From DASRQK01 sp040392005 (GTDB lineage: Bacteria > Bacteroidota > Bacteroidia > Sphingobacteriales > Sphingobacteriaceae): a DNA stretch of 64,000 nucleotides. Under the pieces are notes generated by a model. It did no database searches and was not told where the DNA came from. It was given only the letters and a program-made list of their open reading frames with translations. The translations under genes were made by a program, and so were the position numbers. Below, piece by piece: positions 43,644-53,114 of the stretch. The stretch's first letter is position 1. Each line of letters opens with the position of its first letter. The stretch lies in the NCBI GenBank assembly GCA_040392005.1, contig JBEBWT010000009.1, positions 1 to 64,000 of the forward strand, given 5' to 3'.

Positions 43644-44597
43644 ATGAAGAAATATTCGTTTACAGAGAAAAAAGATACCCGTTCGGGATTCGGGGCCGGC
43701 CTGGTGGAAGCCGGAAAGAAAAATGAGAATGTAGTGGCATTGTGTGCGGATCTGATCGGGTCCCTGAAAATGAACGATTTTATCAAGGAGTTTCCGGAAC
43801 GGTTTTTTCAGGTCGGGATCGCAGAGGCGAATATGATGGGCATCGCTGCCGGATTGACCATCGGTGGCAAGATCCCCTTCACTGGGACTTTTGCAAATTT
43901 CTCTACCGGCAGGGTCTATGACCAGATCAGGCAATCCATTGCTTATTCGGGTAAAAATGTGAAGATCTGTGCTTCCCATGCGGGTCTGACCCTGGGAGAG
44001 GACGGTGCGACCCACCAGATCCTGGAAGATATAGGTTTGATGAAAATGCTGCCGGGCATGACAGTGATCAACCCCTGCGATTACAACCAGACAAAAGCCG
44101 CAACCGAGGCGATTGCCGGTCACGAGGGGCCTGTTTACCTGCGTTTCGGCCGTCCGGCCGTCCCGGTTTTCACCGATCCGGACCAAAAATTTGAAATCGG
44201 AAAGGCCTGGATGGTCAATGAAGGAAAGGACGTCAGTATTTTCGCCACCGGACATTTGGTCTGGGAAGCCATTCTTGCCGGTGAAAAACTGGCAGAAATG
44301 GGGATTGATGCTGAAATCATCAATATACATACCATCAAACCTCTGGATGCAGAAGCTGTACTGAAATCAGTTGCAAAAACGGGTTGTGTGGTCACCGCTG
44401 AAGAACACAACCGCCTGGGCGGACTGGGAGATAGTATTGCCCAGTTATTGGCCACCAAACAGCCTGCTCCACAGGAATACGTAGCAGTGAATGACAGTTT
44501 CGGCGAGAGCGGGACTCCGGCGCAATTGATGGAAAAATACGGTTTGAATGCGGATAATATTGTTGCGGCAGTACAGAAAGTATTGAAAAGAAAATAA
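43644..44597 (+). CDS. Transketolase, C-terminal (pyrimidine-binding) subunit
   Basis: A 317-aa protein: VVALCADLIGSLKM, RFFQVGIAEANMMGIAAGL with the catalytic Glu, FTGTFANFSTGRVYDQIRQS, SHAGLTLGEDGATHQ, then the C-terminal domain (about 190-315) ending VTAEEHNRLGGLGDSIAQLLA and FGESGTPAQLMEKYGL. Completes the enzyme with the preceding subunit. Confidence 0.95.
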   Translation: MKKYSFTEKKDTRSGFGAGLVEAGKKNENVVALCADLIGSLKMNDFIKEFPERFFQVGIAEANMMGIAAGLTIGGKIPFTGTFANFSTGRVYDQIRQSIAYSGKNVKICASHAGLTLGEDGATHQILEDIGLMKMLPGMTVINPCDYNQTKAATEAIAGHEGPVYLRFGRPAVPVFTDPDQKFEIGKAWMVNEGKDVSIFATGHLVWEAILAGEKLAEMGIDAEIINIHTIKPLDAEAVLKSVAKTGCVVTAEEHNRLGGLGDSIAQLLATKQPAPQEYVAVNDSFGESGTPAQLMEKYGLNADNIVAAVQKVLKRK

Positions 44598-44641
44598 TCT
44601 GTTTTATTAAAAGATTGCGATACGCTCCCCAATAACAGACA

Positions 44642-45193
44642 ATGAGCATGGATGATGCATTGATCCTGGAAAAATTTGCAGCGCCCGGCACCCGTGAGCA
44701 GGCCTTTTCCCTGTTATTGAAAAAATACCAGCAGAAGATCTATTGGCATATCCGGCGGCTGGTTATTGACCATGATGATGCCGATGATATCGTGCAGGAT
44801 GTCTTTATCAAAATCTGGAAAAATCTGGATAATTTCCGTGAGGATGCCCAATTATACACCTGGATCTATCGGATTGCCACCAACGAATGCATTACTTTTC
44901 TGAATAAAAAGAAACAGCGGCAGCAGGTTTCTCTCGATGATGAAAATTCAGCCTACCTCACTGATAATTTGAGTGATAGCAGCTATTTCAATGGCGACCG
45001 GGCCCAGCAGAAATTACAGGAAGCTTTATTGACGCTGCCGGATAAACAGCGCCTGGTATTCAATATGAAATATTTTGATGATCTCAAATACGAGGAAATT
45101 TCAGAGATCCTGGGGACCAGTGTAGGAGGGTTGAAAGCATCCTACCACCTGGCCGTGAAGAAGATTGAACATTATTTTCACGACACGGATTAA
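44642..45193 (+). CDS. ECF-type RNA polymerase sigma factor
   Basis: A 183-aa sigma-70 family factor. Region 2 (about 20-90) has HDDADDIVQDVFIKIWKNLDNF and LYTWIYRIATNECI; region 4 (about 120-175) has LPDKQRLVFNMKYFDDLKYEEISEILGTSVGGLKASYHLAVKKI, a helix-turn-helix. It heads a trio with a membrane protein (likely anti-sigma) and a Spy-like periplasmic protein, suggesting envelope-stress control. ATG 44648 is an alternative start. Confidence 0.93.
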   Translation: MSMDDALILEKFAAPGTREQAFSLLLKKYQQKIYWHIRRLVIDHDDADDIVQDVFIKIWKNLDNFREDAQLYTWIYRIATNECITFLNKKKQRQQVSLDDENSAYLTDNLSDSSYFNGDRAQQKLQEALLTLPDKQRLVFNMKYFDDLKYEEISEILGTSVGGLKASYHLAVKKIEHYFHDTD

Positions 45194-45226
45194 ACCATCC
45201 GGCCTTAATTGCATCAAAGCTATAAG

Positions 45227-45841
45227 ATGAAAGAGAACGATGATAAATATAGATTGAATAAAAGCCTGAACATAGAAGGAGACGGGCTTTTTGGCAATCC
45301 GTTTTCTGTTCCCGATGGTTATTTCGGGGAATTGGAGGCAAGGACTCTTTTCTATACCCGCATCAGCAGTGAGAAGAATACCGGCATGAATGTTCCGGCC
45401 GGATACTTTGAACAACTGGAAGGAGACATCCTGAGCCGCATCAGTGAAGAAAAATTGAGGCAATCCGTCAATAGTGATGGCTTTGCGGTACCTCCGACTT
45501 ATTTTGAGGGCCTGCAGGCGCAAATTCTGGCCGCGGTAAACCCACAGAAACCAAAAGAAACCATCATCCGCAAACTGATCGGATCGGCAGGCATGAAGTA
45601 TGCTGCGGCAGCCTGTGTACTTTTTGCATCTGTCTTTATGATAAAGGACAGCCTTTTGCAAAGTGGCAATCCGCTGGCTGACATTCCTGAGCAGGAATTG
45701 ATCCAGTACCTGCAATTGTATGGAAATACACAGGATGCCATGATGTTCAGAGAGCATGCCAGTATGGACAGAAACCTGGCCGATCTGGATTCGGAGATAA
45801 GCAGTAGTGATATTGAGTGGTATTTGGACAATACATGGTAG
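45227..45841 (+). CDS. Single-pass membrane protein, putative anti-sigma factor, with three VPxxYF repeats
   Basis: A 204-aa protein with one hydrophobic segment (about 124-142, KYAAAACVLFASVFMIKDS). Its first 95 residues, on the presumed cytoplasmic side, hold three similar motifs about 30 residues apart: VPDGYFGELEAR (28-39), VPAGYFEQLEGD (56-67) and VPPTYFEGLQAQ (88-99), each leading into an amphipathic helix. No classical zinc anti-sigma motif is present. The anti-sigma role is inferred from its position directly after the sigma gene. ATG 45227 is chosen over a TTG at 45209. Confidence 0.65.
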   Translation: MKENDDKYRLNKSLNIEGDGLFGNPFSVPDGYFGELEARTLFYTRISSEKNTGMNVPAGYFEQLEGDILSRISEEKLRQSVNSDGFAVPPTYFEGLQAQILAAVNPQKPKETIIRKLIGSAGMKYAAAACVLFASVFMIKDSLLQSGNPLADIPEQELIQYLQLYGNTQDAMMFREHASMDRNLADLDSEISSSDIEWYLDNTW

Positions 45842-45848
45842 TTTTGGA

Positions 45849-46286
45849 ATGAAGTATTTTGTTTTTATAGTATATTTAAGTGTGGCGTTGTTTGCCGGGA
45901 TTCCGATAGGAATGGCTCAGGAAAGCAGACAGGAACAATTTGAACGGATCGAGGCCGAAAAAGTGGCTTATATTACAAAAGAGCTGCAATTGAATACCCT
46001 TGAAGCACAGCGTTTCTTTCCCATTTACAATGAATACCGCAAAGAAATCTCAGGCGTCCTGCAAGCCAGCAGGGGAGGTCCGGGCAGGGACCATAAAAGA
46101 CCGAACAGAATGGACGAGCTGGCCGTGGAAACCGAATTGCTGGCCATCAAAAAGAAATACCGGACCCAGTTTTCAAACATTGTCGGCTCGGCAAGGGCCT
46201 CCCGGTTTTTTGAAGTGGAACGGGAATTCAGAGAAAAACTGGTGCTCGAACTTCGCAGACGGGGAGGTGGAGGAATGATTGACTGA
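45849..46286 (+). CDS. Spy/CpxP-like periplasmic protein
   Basis: A 145-aa exported protein: signal peptide ending near GMAQE, then a mostly helical, charged body (FERIEAEKVAYITKELQLNTLEAQRFFPIYNEYRKEI) and an Arg/Gly-rich end (RRRGGGG). Helix-forming small periplasmic proteins of this sort act as stress sensors or chaperones. Third gene of the sigma trio, 7 bases after the membrane protein. An upstream start at 45807 would overlap that gene and remove the signal peptide, so it is rejected. Confidence 0.65.
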   Translation: MKYFVFIVYLSVALFAGIPIGMAQESRQEQFERIEAEKVAYITKELQLNTLEAQRFFPIYNEYRKEISGVLQASRGGPGRDHKRPNRMDELAVETELLAIKKKYRTQFSNIVGSARASRFFEVEREFREKLVLELRRRGGGGMID

Positions 46287-46292
46287 TCTGTC

Positions 46293-47480
46293 ATGATGAA
46301 CCATCGCCAGCTCTTTCTACTCAATACCGCACAAACTTCCAATTCACCCAGACTGCTGGAAATCGAAAGGGCCGAAGGGATTTATCTATACGGTCCCGGT
46401 GGTGAGCAATACATGGATCTGGTTTCCGGATTTGCGGTCAGCAATATCGGGCACCGGCATCCCAAAGTATTGGAGGCCATACACAAGCAACTTGATCGGT
46501 ACCTGCACGTGACGGTGTATGGTGAATTTGTACAGGCCCCTCAGGTAGAACTGGCTACACGGCTACTCTCTGTACTTCCCGACACCTTCGGATCGGTTTA
46601 TTTCACAAATTCAGGGGCCGAATCCACGGAGGGGGCACTGAAAATAGCAAAAAAATTCACAGGCAGAAGGCAACTGATCGCTGCGCGGAAAGCCTACCAC
46701 GGAAGCACCCACGGGGCGATGAGCCTGATGGATGAGGGAGGTTACCGGGAAGCCTACGCACCCCTATTGCCCCAGATCGATTTTATAACATACAATGAGA
46801 TCGGGGACCTAGAAAAAATCACGGAAAATACAGCAGCGGTGGTTCTCGAAACCATACAGGGAGAAGCAGGTGTCCGGGTCCCGGATAAAGCCTATATGCA
46901 GGCAGTGCGGCAGCGGTGCCGTGAAGTGGGTGCTCTGTTGATTTTTGATGAGATCCAAACCGGTTTCGGACGGACCGGAAAACTATTTGCTTTTGAACAT
47001 TTTGAGGTGGTCCCGGATATCGTGCTGCTGGCCAAGGGTCTGGGCGGTGGCATGCCCATAGGTGCTTTTATTGCACCCCGGCAAATCATGGATGTGATCA
47101 AGGAGAATCCCATGCTTGGGCATATTACTACGTTTGGGGGGCATCCTGTCAGTTGTGCGGCAGCCCTGGCATCCCTGAATGTTATTACCGGGGAACAGTT
47201 GATGGATGGAGTTGCCGGGAAGGAAGTTCTGTTCCGTTCTCTGTTGCAGCACCCGAAAATCCGGGAAATCAGGGGCAAGGGACTAATGATGTCCCTGCAA
47301 CTAGATTCCTTTGAAGAAGTCGAAAAAACCAGTCTGTACTGTGCCCGGAACGGGGTGCTGATCGATTGGTTTCTGCATTGCGGAACTGCCCTGCGGATTG
47401 CCCCACCCCTCACGATCAGTGAAGCGGAGATACGTAAGGCCTGTGCGGTGATTCTGGATGGATTGTCACAACCGGTTTAA
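46293..47480 (+). CDS. Class III aminotransferase (acetylornithine/ornithine aminotransferase-like)
   Basis: A 395-aa fold-type I PLP enzyme: VSGFAVSNIGHRHPKVLEAI, FTNSGAESTEGALKIAKKFTG, ARKAYHGSTHGAMSLM, LIFDEIQTGFGRTGKLFAFEH with the PLP-contacting Asp, PLP Lys in VLLAKGLGGGMPIGAF, and GHITTFGGHPVSCAAALASL. The substrate among acetylornithine, ornithine, 4-aminobutyrate or other amines is uncertain; arginine-pathway genes do not flank it. Begins 7 bases after the Spy-like gene and ends convergently with GH20. Confidence 0.88.
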   Translation: MMNHRQLFLLNTAQTSNSPRLLEIERAEGIYLYGPGGEQYMDLVSGFAVSNIGHRHPKVLEAIHKQLDRYLHVTVYGEFVQAPQVELATRLLSVLPDTFGSVYFTNSGAESTEGALKIAKKFTGRRQLIAARKAYHGSTHGAMSLMDEGGYREAYAPLLPQIDFITYNEIGDLEKITENTAAVVLETIQGEAGVRVPDKAYMQAVRQRCREVGALLIFDEIQTGFGRTGKLFAFEHFEVVPDIVLLAKGLGGGMPIGAFIAPRQIMDVIKENPMLGHITTFGGHPVSCAAALASLNVITGEQLMDGVAGKEVLFRSLLQHPKIREIRGKGLMMSLQLDSFEEVEKTSLYCARNGVLIDWFLHCGTALRIAPPLTISEAEIRKACAVILDGLSQPV

Positions 47481-47524
47481 AAATATTTTTCTGGAGTGTG
47501 TGTTTCGTGGTTTCGAGGCTGCAC

Positions 47525-50086
47525 TCAATGGACCAGCCTGATCACGCTGCTTCCCCTTCCTGTTTTATTAAATGCCTTGAAGATCACAGTGCCACTGGCA
47601 TCCAGTGGTTCTACGTACAGGGGACTGTCTGCTACCGGCTCCGAACCATCGGTTGTATAGCGAATCTCCAGGCCGGGGAACTGCACATTTGCATATAGCC
47701 TGCCATCCCTATTCTCCACTCCGGGCGTCGGAATCCGATAGTTGAACCCTCCGTATAGATAATCCAACCGGGGCAATTCCCATTCCCCTACCCGATCCAG
47801 GAATTTCGACCAATCGCTGCGATAGGATTGTTCAAACGCTTCTCCGATGGGTAGTTCCTCCCATTCCGGTGCAGGAGCCCAGGCCCTCTCCACCAAACCA
47901 AACAACTTGGGCAGCAGCATGTATTCCATCCGTCCTTCGCCTGATACAAATTCTGTCCAGAGCGGGGCCTGCAAACCGATGATATTAGCTTTCCCTTTCT
48001 CGGTCAGGCGCACAAATCTATCAAACTTACTTTGATCCTGAATGATATTGGTCCGGTCATCAACGATGCTTTTGTAATAATCAAAAGGAATGAAACGGAA
48101 TGATTTGTCCACATCGACCAAACCACCCCAGTTGTGGCCCATTTCATAAAAGCCATGGGTATAGGCCAGATCATAATAAAAATTGGTGACATTGGTCAGG
48201 ATCACTTTGTAACCCTGATTGGCCAGCCGGTAAGCAAGGTCCGTATTGCCGCCCACATTGTTCCACACATCCACATGAAAGTTGTGATCCCCGAAGCGCG
48301 GTTCTACAATCATCGTCTTGCGCCCATTTACAAGAGCCTTTTTCATCCCGATTTCTTCCCAACCGTAAACATAGAGGCCCCGCTCCTGCAAGAGGGCATG
48401 GATATTTTCCAGGTAATAAAACCATAGTTCATCCACGTTGGGTACCTGAGGGTTGGCTGCCAGGAAGCGGTCCACTACCGGAGATTGTTCCCAGACTCCA
48501 TTGGGCACTTCATCACCCCCGATATGAATGGTCTCCAGGGGCGCTCCCGCATCCCGGTACATGGCGATGACCTCATCGATCACTTTTTCCATAAAAGTAT
48601 AGACGGATGGCAGCGCAACATTCATGACATTGTCTGTCCAGGCCTGTGCAGACCGGTATTTGGATTGATCTTCCGGGTCGGACAACAGATATTGTCTGGC
48701 GGCCAGGGTGTCGCCCTGAGTCAGGTAATGATGGTATCTGGCCTCCATGGATTTTACTGCAGCCCTGGCATGACCGGGGGTTTCGATTTCCGGGATCACT
48801 TTTATGTGTCTTTGCCGTGCATATTTCAGTATCTCAATAAATTCCTGTCTGCTATAATACCCGGAGCCCGTACCTCTTGCCGGGTCCGGGCCGGTACCAT
48901 AAGCAGGCAGCAGCCGGTCCAGTCCGGTTTCGGTATGTCCCCTCTGGGAGCCTACTCCGGTCAGTTCCGGCAAACCCGGAATCTCCAGCCTCCAGCCCTC
49001 ATCCTCTGTCAGGTGAAAATGGAAAACATTGATCTTATAGGTTGCCAGCAGATCCAGCAACTTGAATACTTGCTCTTTGGTTTGAAAGTTACGGGATACA
49101 TCCAGCATAAATGCACGGTGCCCGAAACGAGGGGCATCCTCAATTTCTACGCCACGCAATTGCAGACCGGACTGTACACCGCCGGCCCAGGCAGTAGCCG
49201 GAAGTAAGCTCTTCAACGATTGAATCGCATAAAAAATGCCCGCCGGGGCAGACGCCTCCAGTTGGATTGCTCCCTTACTAACGACCAGACGATAGGCTTC
49301 CGGGCCGAAACCTTCTTGACGGGTCAGCCGGATTACAGATTGCCCTTCTTTGGGTGAATCGGATAGGGTAGGTTTTTTTCCCAGGACCACCGCCAGTTCA
49401 TCCTGCAAATAAGCAGCTTCGGAACCGAATGCCGGGGCAGCAATGATCACCAGATCCCCGTTCAGGTCAAACTGGTCGTCCCTCCAGGTATAGGAAACCG
49501 GGGTCGGGAACACAGGCGATCGGTGCGCTTCCTCTATATTGATCCTGCGGGTATTCCGCTGGTACATATCCTGGGCCACAAGGGCTTCATAAGCATCAAG
49601 ATCTGCATTTGGCTTCAGATTGAAGGTCAGTGGCACTCCTTCCGGATAGGTGGAAGATACCAGATAAAACCCGCGGGGAATATTGATCAGGTTGCGCAGA
49701 TTCCTCATCTTCAGGAAAACAACCTTTGATTGTCCGGGCGCAAGCGGCTCCCAACCTGCCGATGGAACGATCCTGTTATAATCACCGTTTATCCAGTTCA
49801 CCTCTACTTCTGCACCGGCCGTGTCCATTGCTGAAATCCCATGACCATTAAAATAAATGGCCCAGCCTGCTGCCGTCAGGGTATCCCCGGTCTGGTTCGA
49901 AATGGTCAAAAGGCTGACTATTTCACCCGATCCGTCATATTCAGGAGAAGTCCGCATTTCCCAATCTAGTGCCAACGGTGCCTGATCGATCGATTTTTCC
50001 TGTGTTGAACAGGATAGAAAATAAAGGGGAGTTAAAAATAACAACCCGATCCTCGATAGCATTCCCATTTGTTGAAGTTTACGCAT
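47525..50086 (-). CDS. Family 20 beta-N-acetylhexosaminidase lipoprotein
   Basis: An 853-aa outer-membrane or periplasmic lipoprotein (lipobox FLSC, Cys near residue 26). Domains in order: N-terminal chitobiase-type carbohydrate-binding domain (about 35-190), GH20b (about 195-340), GH20 TIM barrel (about 345-700) with IPEIETPGHARAA and the catalytic Asp-Glu in HIGGDEVP, and a C-terminal chitobiase domain (about 770-853, IRYTTDGSEP). Releases GlcNAc from chitin or peptidoglycan fragments. Start 50086 is the first giving a lipoprotein signal; the longer frame from 50149 is rejected. Confidence 0.92.
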   Translation of the reverse strand: MRKLQQMGMLSRIGLLFLTPLYFLSCSTQEKSIDQAPLALDWEMRTSPEYDGSGEIVSLLTISNQTGDTLTAAGWAIYFNGHGISAMDTAGAEVEVNWINGDYNRIVPSAGWEPLAPGQSKVVFLKMRNLRNLINIPRGFYLVSSTYPEGVPLTFNLKPNADLDAYEALVAQDMYQRNTRRINIEEAHRSPVFPTPVSYTWRDDQFDLNGDLVIIAAPAFGSEAAYLQDELAVVLGKKPTLSDSPKEGQSVIRLTRQEGFGPEAYRLVVSKGAIQLEASAPAGIFYAIQSLKSLLPATAWAGGVQSGLQLRGVEIEDAPRFGHRAFMLDVSRNFQTKEQVFKLLDLLATYKINVFHFHLTEDEGWRLEIPGLPELTGVGSQRGHTETGLDRLLPAYGTGPDPARGTGSGYYSRQEFIEILKYARQRHIKVIPEIETPGHARAAVKSMEARYHHYLTQGDTLAARQYLLSDPEDQSKYRSAQAWTDNVMNVALPSVYTFMEKVIDEVIAMYRDAGAPLETIHIGGDEVPNGVWEQSPVVDRFLAANPQVPNVDELWFYYLENIHALLQERGLYVYGWEEIGMKKALVNGRKTMIVEPRFGDHNFHVDVWNNVGGNTDLAYRLANQGYKVILTNVTNFYYDLAYTHGFYEMGHNWGGLVDVDKSFRFIPFDYYKSIVDDRTNIIQDQSKFDRFVRLTEKGKANIIGLQAPLWTEFVSGEGRMEYMLLPKLFGLVERAWAPAPEWEELPIGEAFEQSYRSDWSKFLDRVGEWELPRLDYLYGGFNYRIPTPGVENRDGRLYANVQFPGLEIRYTTDGSEPVADSPLYVEPLDASGTVIFKAFNKTGRGSSVIRLVH

Positions 50087-50156
50087 ATACTTAAATTCAA
50101 ATAGTACCCTCATTATAATAAATTGCTCTGATAAGAAATACCCGGTCACGAAAAAT

Positions 50157-51602
50157 TTAATCGCGGTGCAGTGGCATACTCATGCAATGGAAGCCACCCC
50201 TGGCTCTGGACAATTCGGCCGAAGGCATCAAAATCACTGTATCCTCTATATTGTCCACTGTTTTCCGGCCGGATTCCAGCTCCCGGATCAGCTCCCTGCC
50301 GTCCACCAGTGTAAAGCCGGCCTGCACAAATGCCTCATTGGTCTTGTCGTTGCGGTCATAGGCCAGCACCACCCCCTCTTTCAGAGCCAGCACATTGCAA
50401 CTGTCGGTCCACTGCTCCCGGGCATCATAGGGGAATTCGTCATTTCCGGACAAGATGATCCGGACATCCTCAGCAGCAGCCTGCAGATCATGCACACTGA
50501 TGTCGATCAGCAAATCTTCCAGACTCGTGAAATAACGGGGCTCAAAACCTGCTTTATTTGTGAATTGGATGATTTCCAGCTCATCTGCTTTTGATATCTG
50601 TGTCCGGAGGGCCTGATTGACAGGGTCAGCCTTCGCCTCCCCTATCCTTTTGTTGGAAAATTCGCCCAGCAGCACCCAGACATTCCGCTTCACTTGCGTA
50701 AACACCGTATCAATATGCATATAATCCCGCTTGTTCGGGATCCGCACCACGGTTACCTTTTTTACAATATTTTTTTCAAACAGCAAATGCACCACTTGTG
50801 CGGCCGCTTCTTTGCTGGTGCGCTCACTGACACCCACCAGCACATGATCGGGCGAGACCACCATGACATCTCCCCCCTCCAGGGTCACCGAAGGATGGTC
50901 CTCTTCGTCCGGCAGCAAAAAATGATGTTCGGATTCTGTCAGTTCAAGGATTTTATCCTGATAACCAGCGAAGAGCGGATGATGGAAAAACACATATTTT
51001 GCCAGCAAAGCCTCCCTTTTCCGGGCTTCCTTCATGGGTTTGTTCAATAGGATATGATCATTGATCACAATCCCTATATCTCTGGTAAATATGAAATTGG
51101 GAGTTGGGGGAAATATCATTTCTTCGCCTTCCCCCTTCCGCCGGATACCGCTGAAGAATAATTTGGATAATGCTGATGGGGACATTTCCATCATCTGCCG
51201 CTGCAATTGAAAGGAACAAGCTTCCATCGCACAGACAGAAGCGACCAATTGACTTTTAATTCCTTCGTCCTGCAAAATATCAATTAGCAGGGATTGCAGC
51301 TCCACCACCTTGTCCGATTTAAAATAATCGGCCCGGCCCGGTTTATAAAAATTCCGGTCATTGGCTGGATCATCGATGTCCGCCAGCTTGCCTTTTATCT
51401 TTTCTTCATCCAGAAAATACAGCAGCAATTTGACATAATGATCGTATTCCTCCCTCCGGATGGTATCCAGATGTACAATATCTTCAAACAACCAATCCTG
51501 TGCTTTGGAAGGAACCACTTTCCCCAGCCCACTGTCCGGGCTGTGGATCAATACCTTGCGCAACCGACTGGTCTCGTATGAAACAAAAACAGGTTTGGAC
51601 AT
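50157..51602 (-). CDS. Arginine-deiminase-family protein
   Basis: A 481-aa guanidino-modifying (amidinotransferase/ADI) fold protein: FTRDIGIVINDHILLNKPMK, LEGGDVMVVSPDHVLVGVSERTS, DYMHIDTVFTQV (catalytic His), and nucleophile Cys in SRARGGFHCMSMPL at the very end, just as in arginine deiminase. It is longer than a typical ADI of about 410 aa. Start 51602 is used because the 58 codons upstream are basic and unlike the family. No arcBC neighbours, so it may serve nitrogen metabolism or have another substrate. Confidence 0.85.
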   Translation of the reverse strand: MSKPVFVSYETSRLRKVLIHSPDSGLGKVVPSKAQDWLFEDIVHLDTIRREEYDHYVKLLLYFLDEEKIKGKLADIDDPANDRNFYKPGRADYFKSDKVVELQSLLIDILQDEGIKSQLVASVCAMEACSFQLQRQMMEMSPSALSKLFFSGIRRKGEGEEMIFPPTPNFIFTRDIGIVINDHILLNKPMKEARKREALLAKYVFFHHPLFAGYQDKILELTESEHHFLLPDEEDHPSVTLEGGDVMVVSPDHVLVGVSERTSKEAAAQVVHLLFEKNIVKKVTVVRIPNKRDYMHIDTVFTQVKRNVWVLLGEFSNKRIGEAKADPVNQALRTQISKADELEIIQFTNKAGFEPRYFTSLEDLLIDISVHDLQAAAEDVRIILSGNDEFPYDAREQWTDSCNVLALKEGVVLAYDRNDKTNEAFVQAGFTLVDGRELIRELESGRKTVDNIEDTVILMPSAELSRARGGFHCMSMPLHRD

Positions 51603-51630
51603 AATTCTATGCAAATACGAATCTAACAAA

Positions 51631-53022
51631 TTATTTTGTCTTTTGCGCAATTTCCCGGATTTCCTCCATGATTGCTTGTGCAATTTCCTCTGCCCTGTCC
51701 GGTGAGGGCCCTTCCGAATAAATCCGGATAATGGGTTCGGTATTGGATTTGCGGAGGTGCACCCATTCATTTTCAAAATCTATCTTCAATCCGTCAATCA
51801 TAGAATGAGGTGTATCCCGATATTTCAACTGCATCTGCGCCAGGATCCTATCCACATCCAGATCGGGGGTCAGTGTAATTTTGTTTTTTGACATAAAATA
51901 AGCCGGATAAGTTTCCCGCAATTGTGTCATGGCCAGACCGGTATGTGCCAGGTGGGTCAAAAACAAGGCAATTCCCACCAAGGCATCCCTTCCATAATGT
52001 GTATCCGGATAAATGATTCCTCCATTTCCTTCTCCCCCGATCACGGCATTGACTTCTTTCATTTTCGTCACCACATTGACTTCTCCCACTGCTGCCGCAT
52101 AATATTCACCGCCGGCCGCAAGGGTCACGTCCCTCAATGCACGCGTGGATGACAGATTGGAGACGGTTGCTCCGGGCCGCTGTTTCAAAATATAATCGGC
52201 TACTGCTACCAAAGTATATTCCTCCCCGAACATTTCTCCGTTTTCCATCACAAAGCACAGGCGGTCCACATCGGGATCCACGGCAATACCGAGATCAGCG
52301 CCTTTGTTCTGTACCCAGGCAGAAAGCTCGGTCAGGTTCTCGGCCAGCGGCTCGGGGTTGTGGGGGAATTGTCCGTTTGGCTCACAATAAAGCCGGTGAA
52401 TGGTTTCCACACCCAATGCTGCCAATAATTGAGGCACGACCAGCCCACCGGTGGAATTGACTGCATCCACCACTATTTTGAATCCCGCCCTGCGAATGGC
52501 CGCAACATCGACCAGTGGCAGATCCAGGATATGATCAATATGCTTTTGGAAATAAGTGTCATCATTTCTCACCTCACCTAAGGATTCCACAGGGGAAAAT
52601 TCGATGGTCCCGGTTTCGGCCAGATCCAGCACTTCCCGTCCTTCCTGATCACTGATAAATTCCCCTTTGTTGTTGAGCAGTTTCAATGCATTCCACTGAC
52701 CGGGATTGTGGCTGGCTGTCAAGATGATACCGGCCGCAGCTCCTTCCTGTGGCACTGCGATTTCTACCGTCGGGGTGGTCGATAGACCCAGATCCACCAC
52801 ATCGATACCCAGGCCCTGCAAGGTGCCCACTACCAGATTGCGTACCATTTCACCGGAAAGCCGGGCATCCCGGCCTATTACAATTTTATTGATCCCGGTC
52901 TTCTGCCTGGAAATGTATCCAAAGGCTGCTGTAAATTTTACGATATCAATGGGTGTCAGGGCTTCTCCCTGTTTTCCCCCGATGGTCCCCCGTATGCCTG
53001 AAATAGATTTGATCAATGTCAT
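51631..53022 (-). CDS. glmM: Phosphoglucosamine mutase / phosphohexomutase
   Basis: A 463-aa alpha-D-phosphohexomutase: SISGIRGTIGG N-terminal signature, phospho-Ser in ILTASHNPGQWNALK, metal loop AVDPDVDRLCFV, GGEGNGGIIYP, and the C-terminal phosphate loop KSNTEPIIRIYSEG. It best fits GlmM, supplying GlcN-1-P for UDP-GlcNAc, but a phosphomannomutase role cannot be excluded. Start 53022 agrees with the family N-terminus; a TATGTTTG box ends 5 bases before it. Confidence 0.85.
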   Translation of the reverse strand: MTLIKSISGIRGTIGGKQGEALTPIDIVKFTAAFGYISRQKTGINKIVIGRDARLSGEMVRNLVVGTLQGLGIDVVDLGLSTTPTVEIAVPQEGAAAGIILTASHNPGQWNALKLLNNKGEFISDQEGREVLDLAETGTIEFSPVESLGEVRNDDTYFQKHIDHILDLPLVDVAAIRRAGFKIVVDAVNSTGGLVVPQLLAALGVETIHRLYCEPNGQFPHNPEPLAENLTELSAWVQNKGADLGIAVDPDVDRLCFVMENGEMFGEEYTLVAVADYILKQRPGATVSNLSSTRALRDVTLAAGGEYYAAAVGEVNVVTKMKEVNAVIGGEGNGGIIYPDTHYGRDALVGIALFLTHLAHTGLAMTQLRETYPAYFMSKNKITLTPDLDVDRILAQMQLKYRDTPHSMIDGLKIDFENEWVHLRKSNTEPIIRIYSEGPSPDRAEEIAQAIMEEIREIAQKTK

Positions 53023-53027
53023 AATCA

Positions 53028-53035
53028 CAAACATA
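53028..53035 (-). promoter_or_regulatory. -7 box abutting the glmM start
   Basis: Minus strand TATGTTTG with five bases between it and the ATG at 53022. Suggests a leaderless message; no -33 TTTG at normal spacing. Confidence 0.45.
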
Positions 53036-53086
53036 GGGAAATTCAAGAAATTTTGGCAGATTTTTTAATTGTTCAGATTTTATTAA

Positions 53087-53094
53087 TACCTTTG
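53087..53094 (+). promoter_or_regulatory. -7 box of the PAP2 phosphatase gene
   Basis: TACCTTTG, 20 bases before the ATG at 53115, with TTG at 53069-53071 upstream. Confidence 0.6.
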
Positions 53095-53114
53095 TTGCAA
53101 CTTAGTTTAAATAA

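Noticed and set aside
43545..44330. A 261-codon minus-strand open frame
   Set aside because: Antisense to the transketolase genes; no domain.
42803..44597. Split transketolase as a frameshifted gene
   Set aside because: Two-gene transketolase is a known arrangement; each half has its own start and complete domains.
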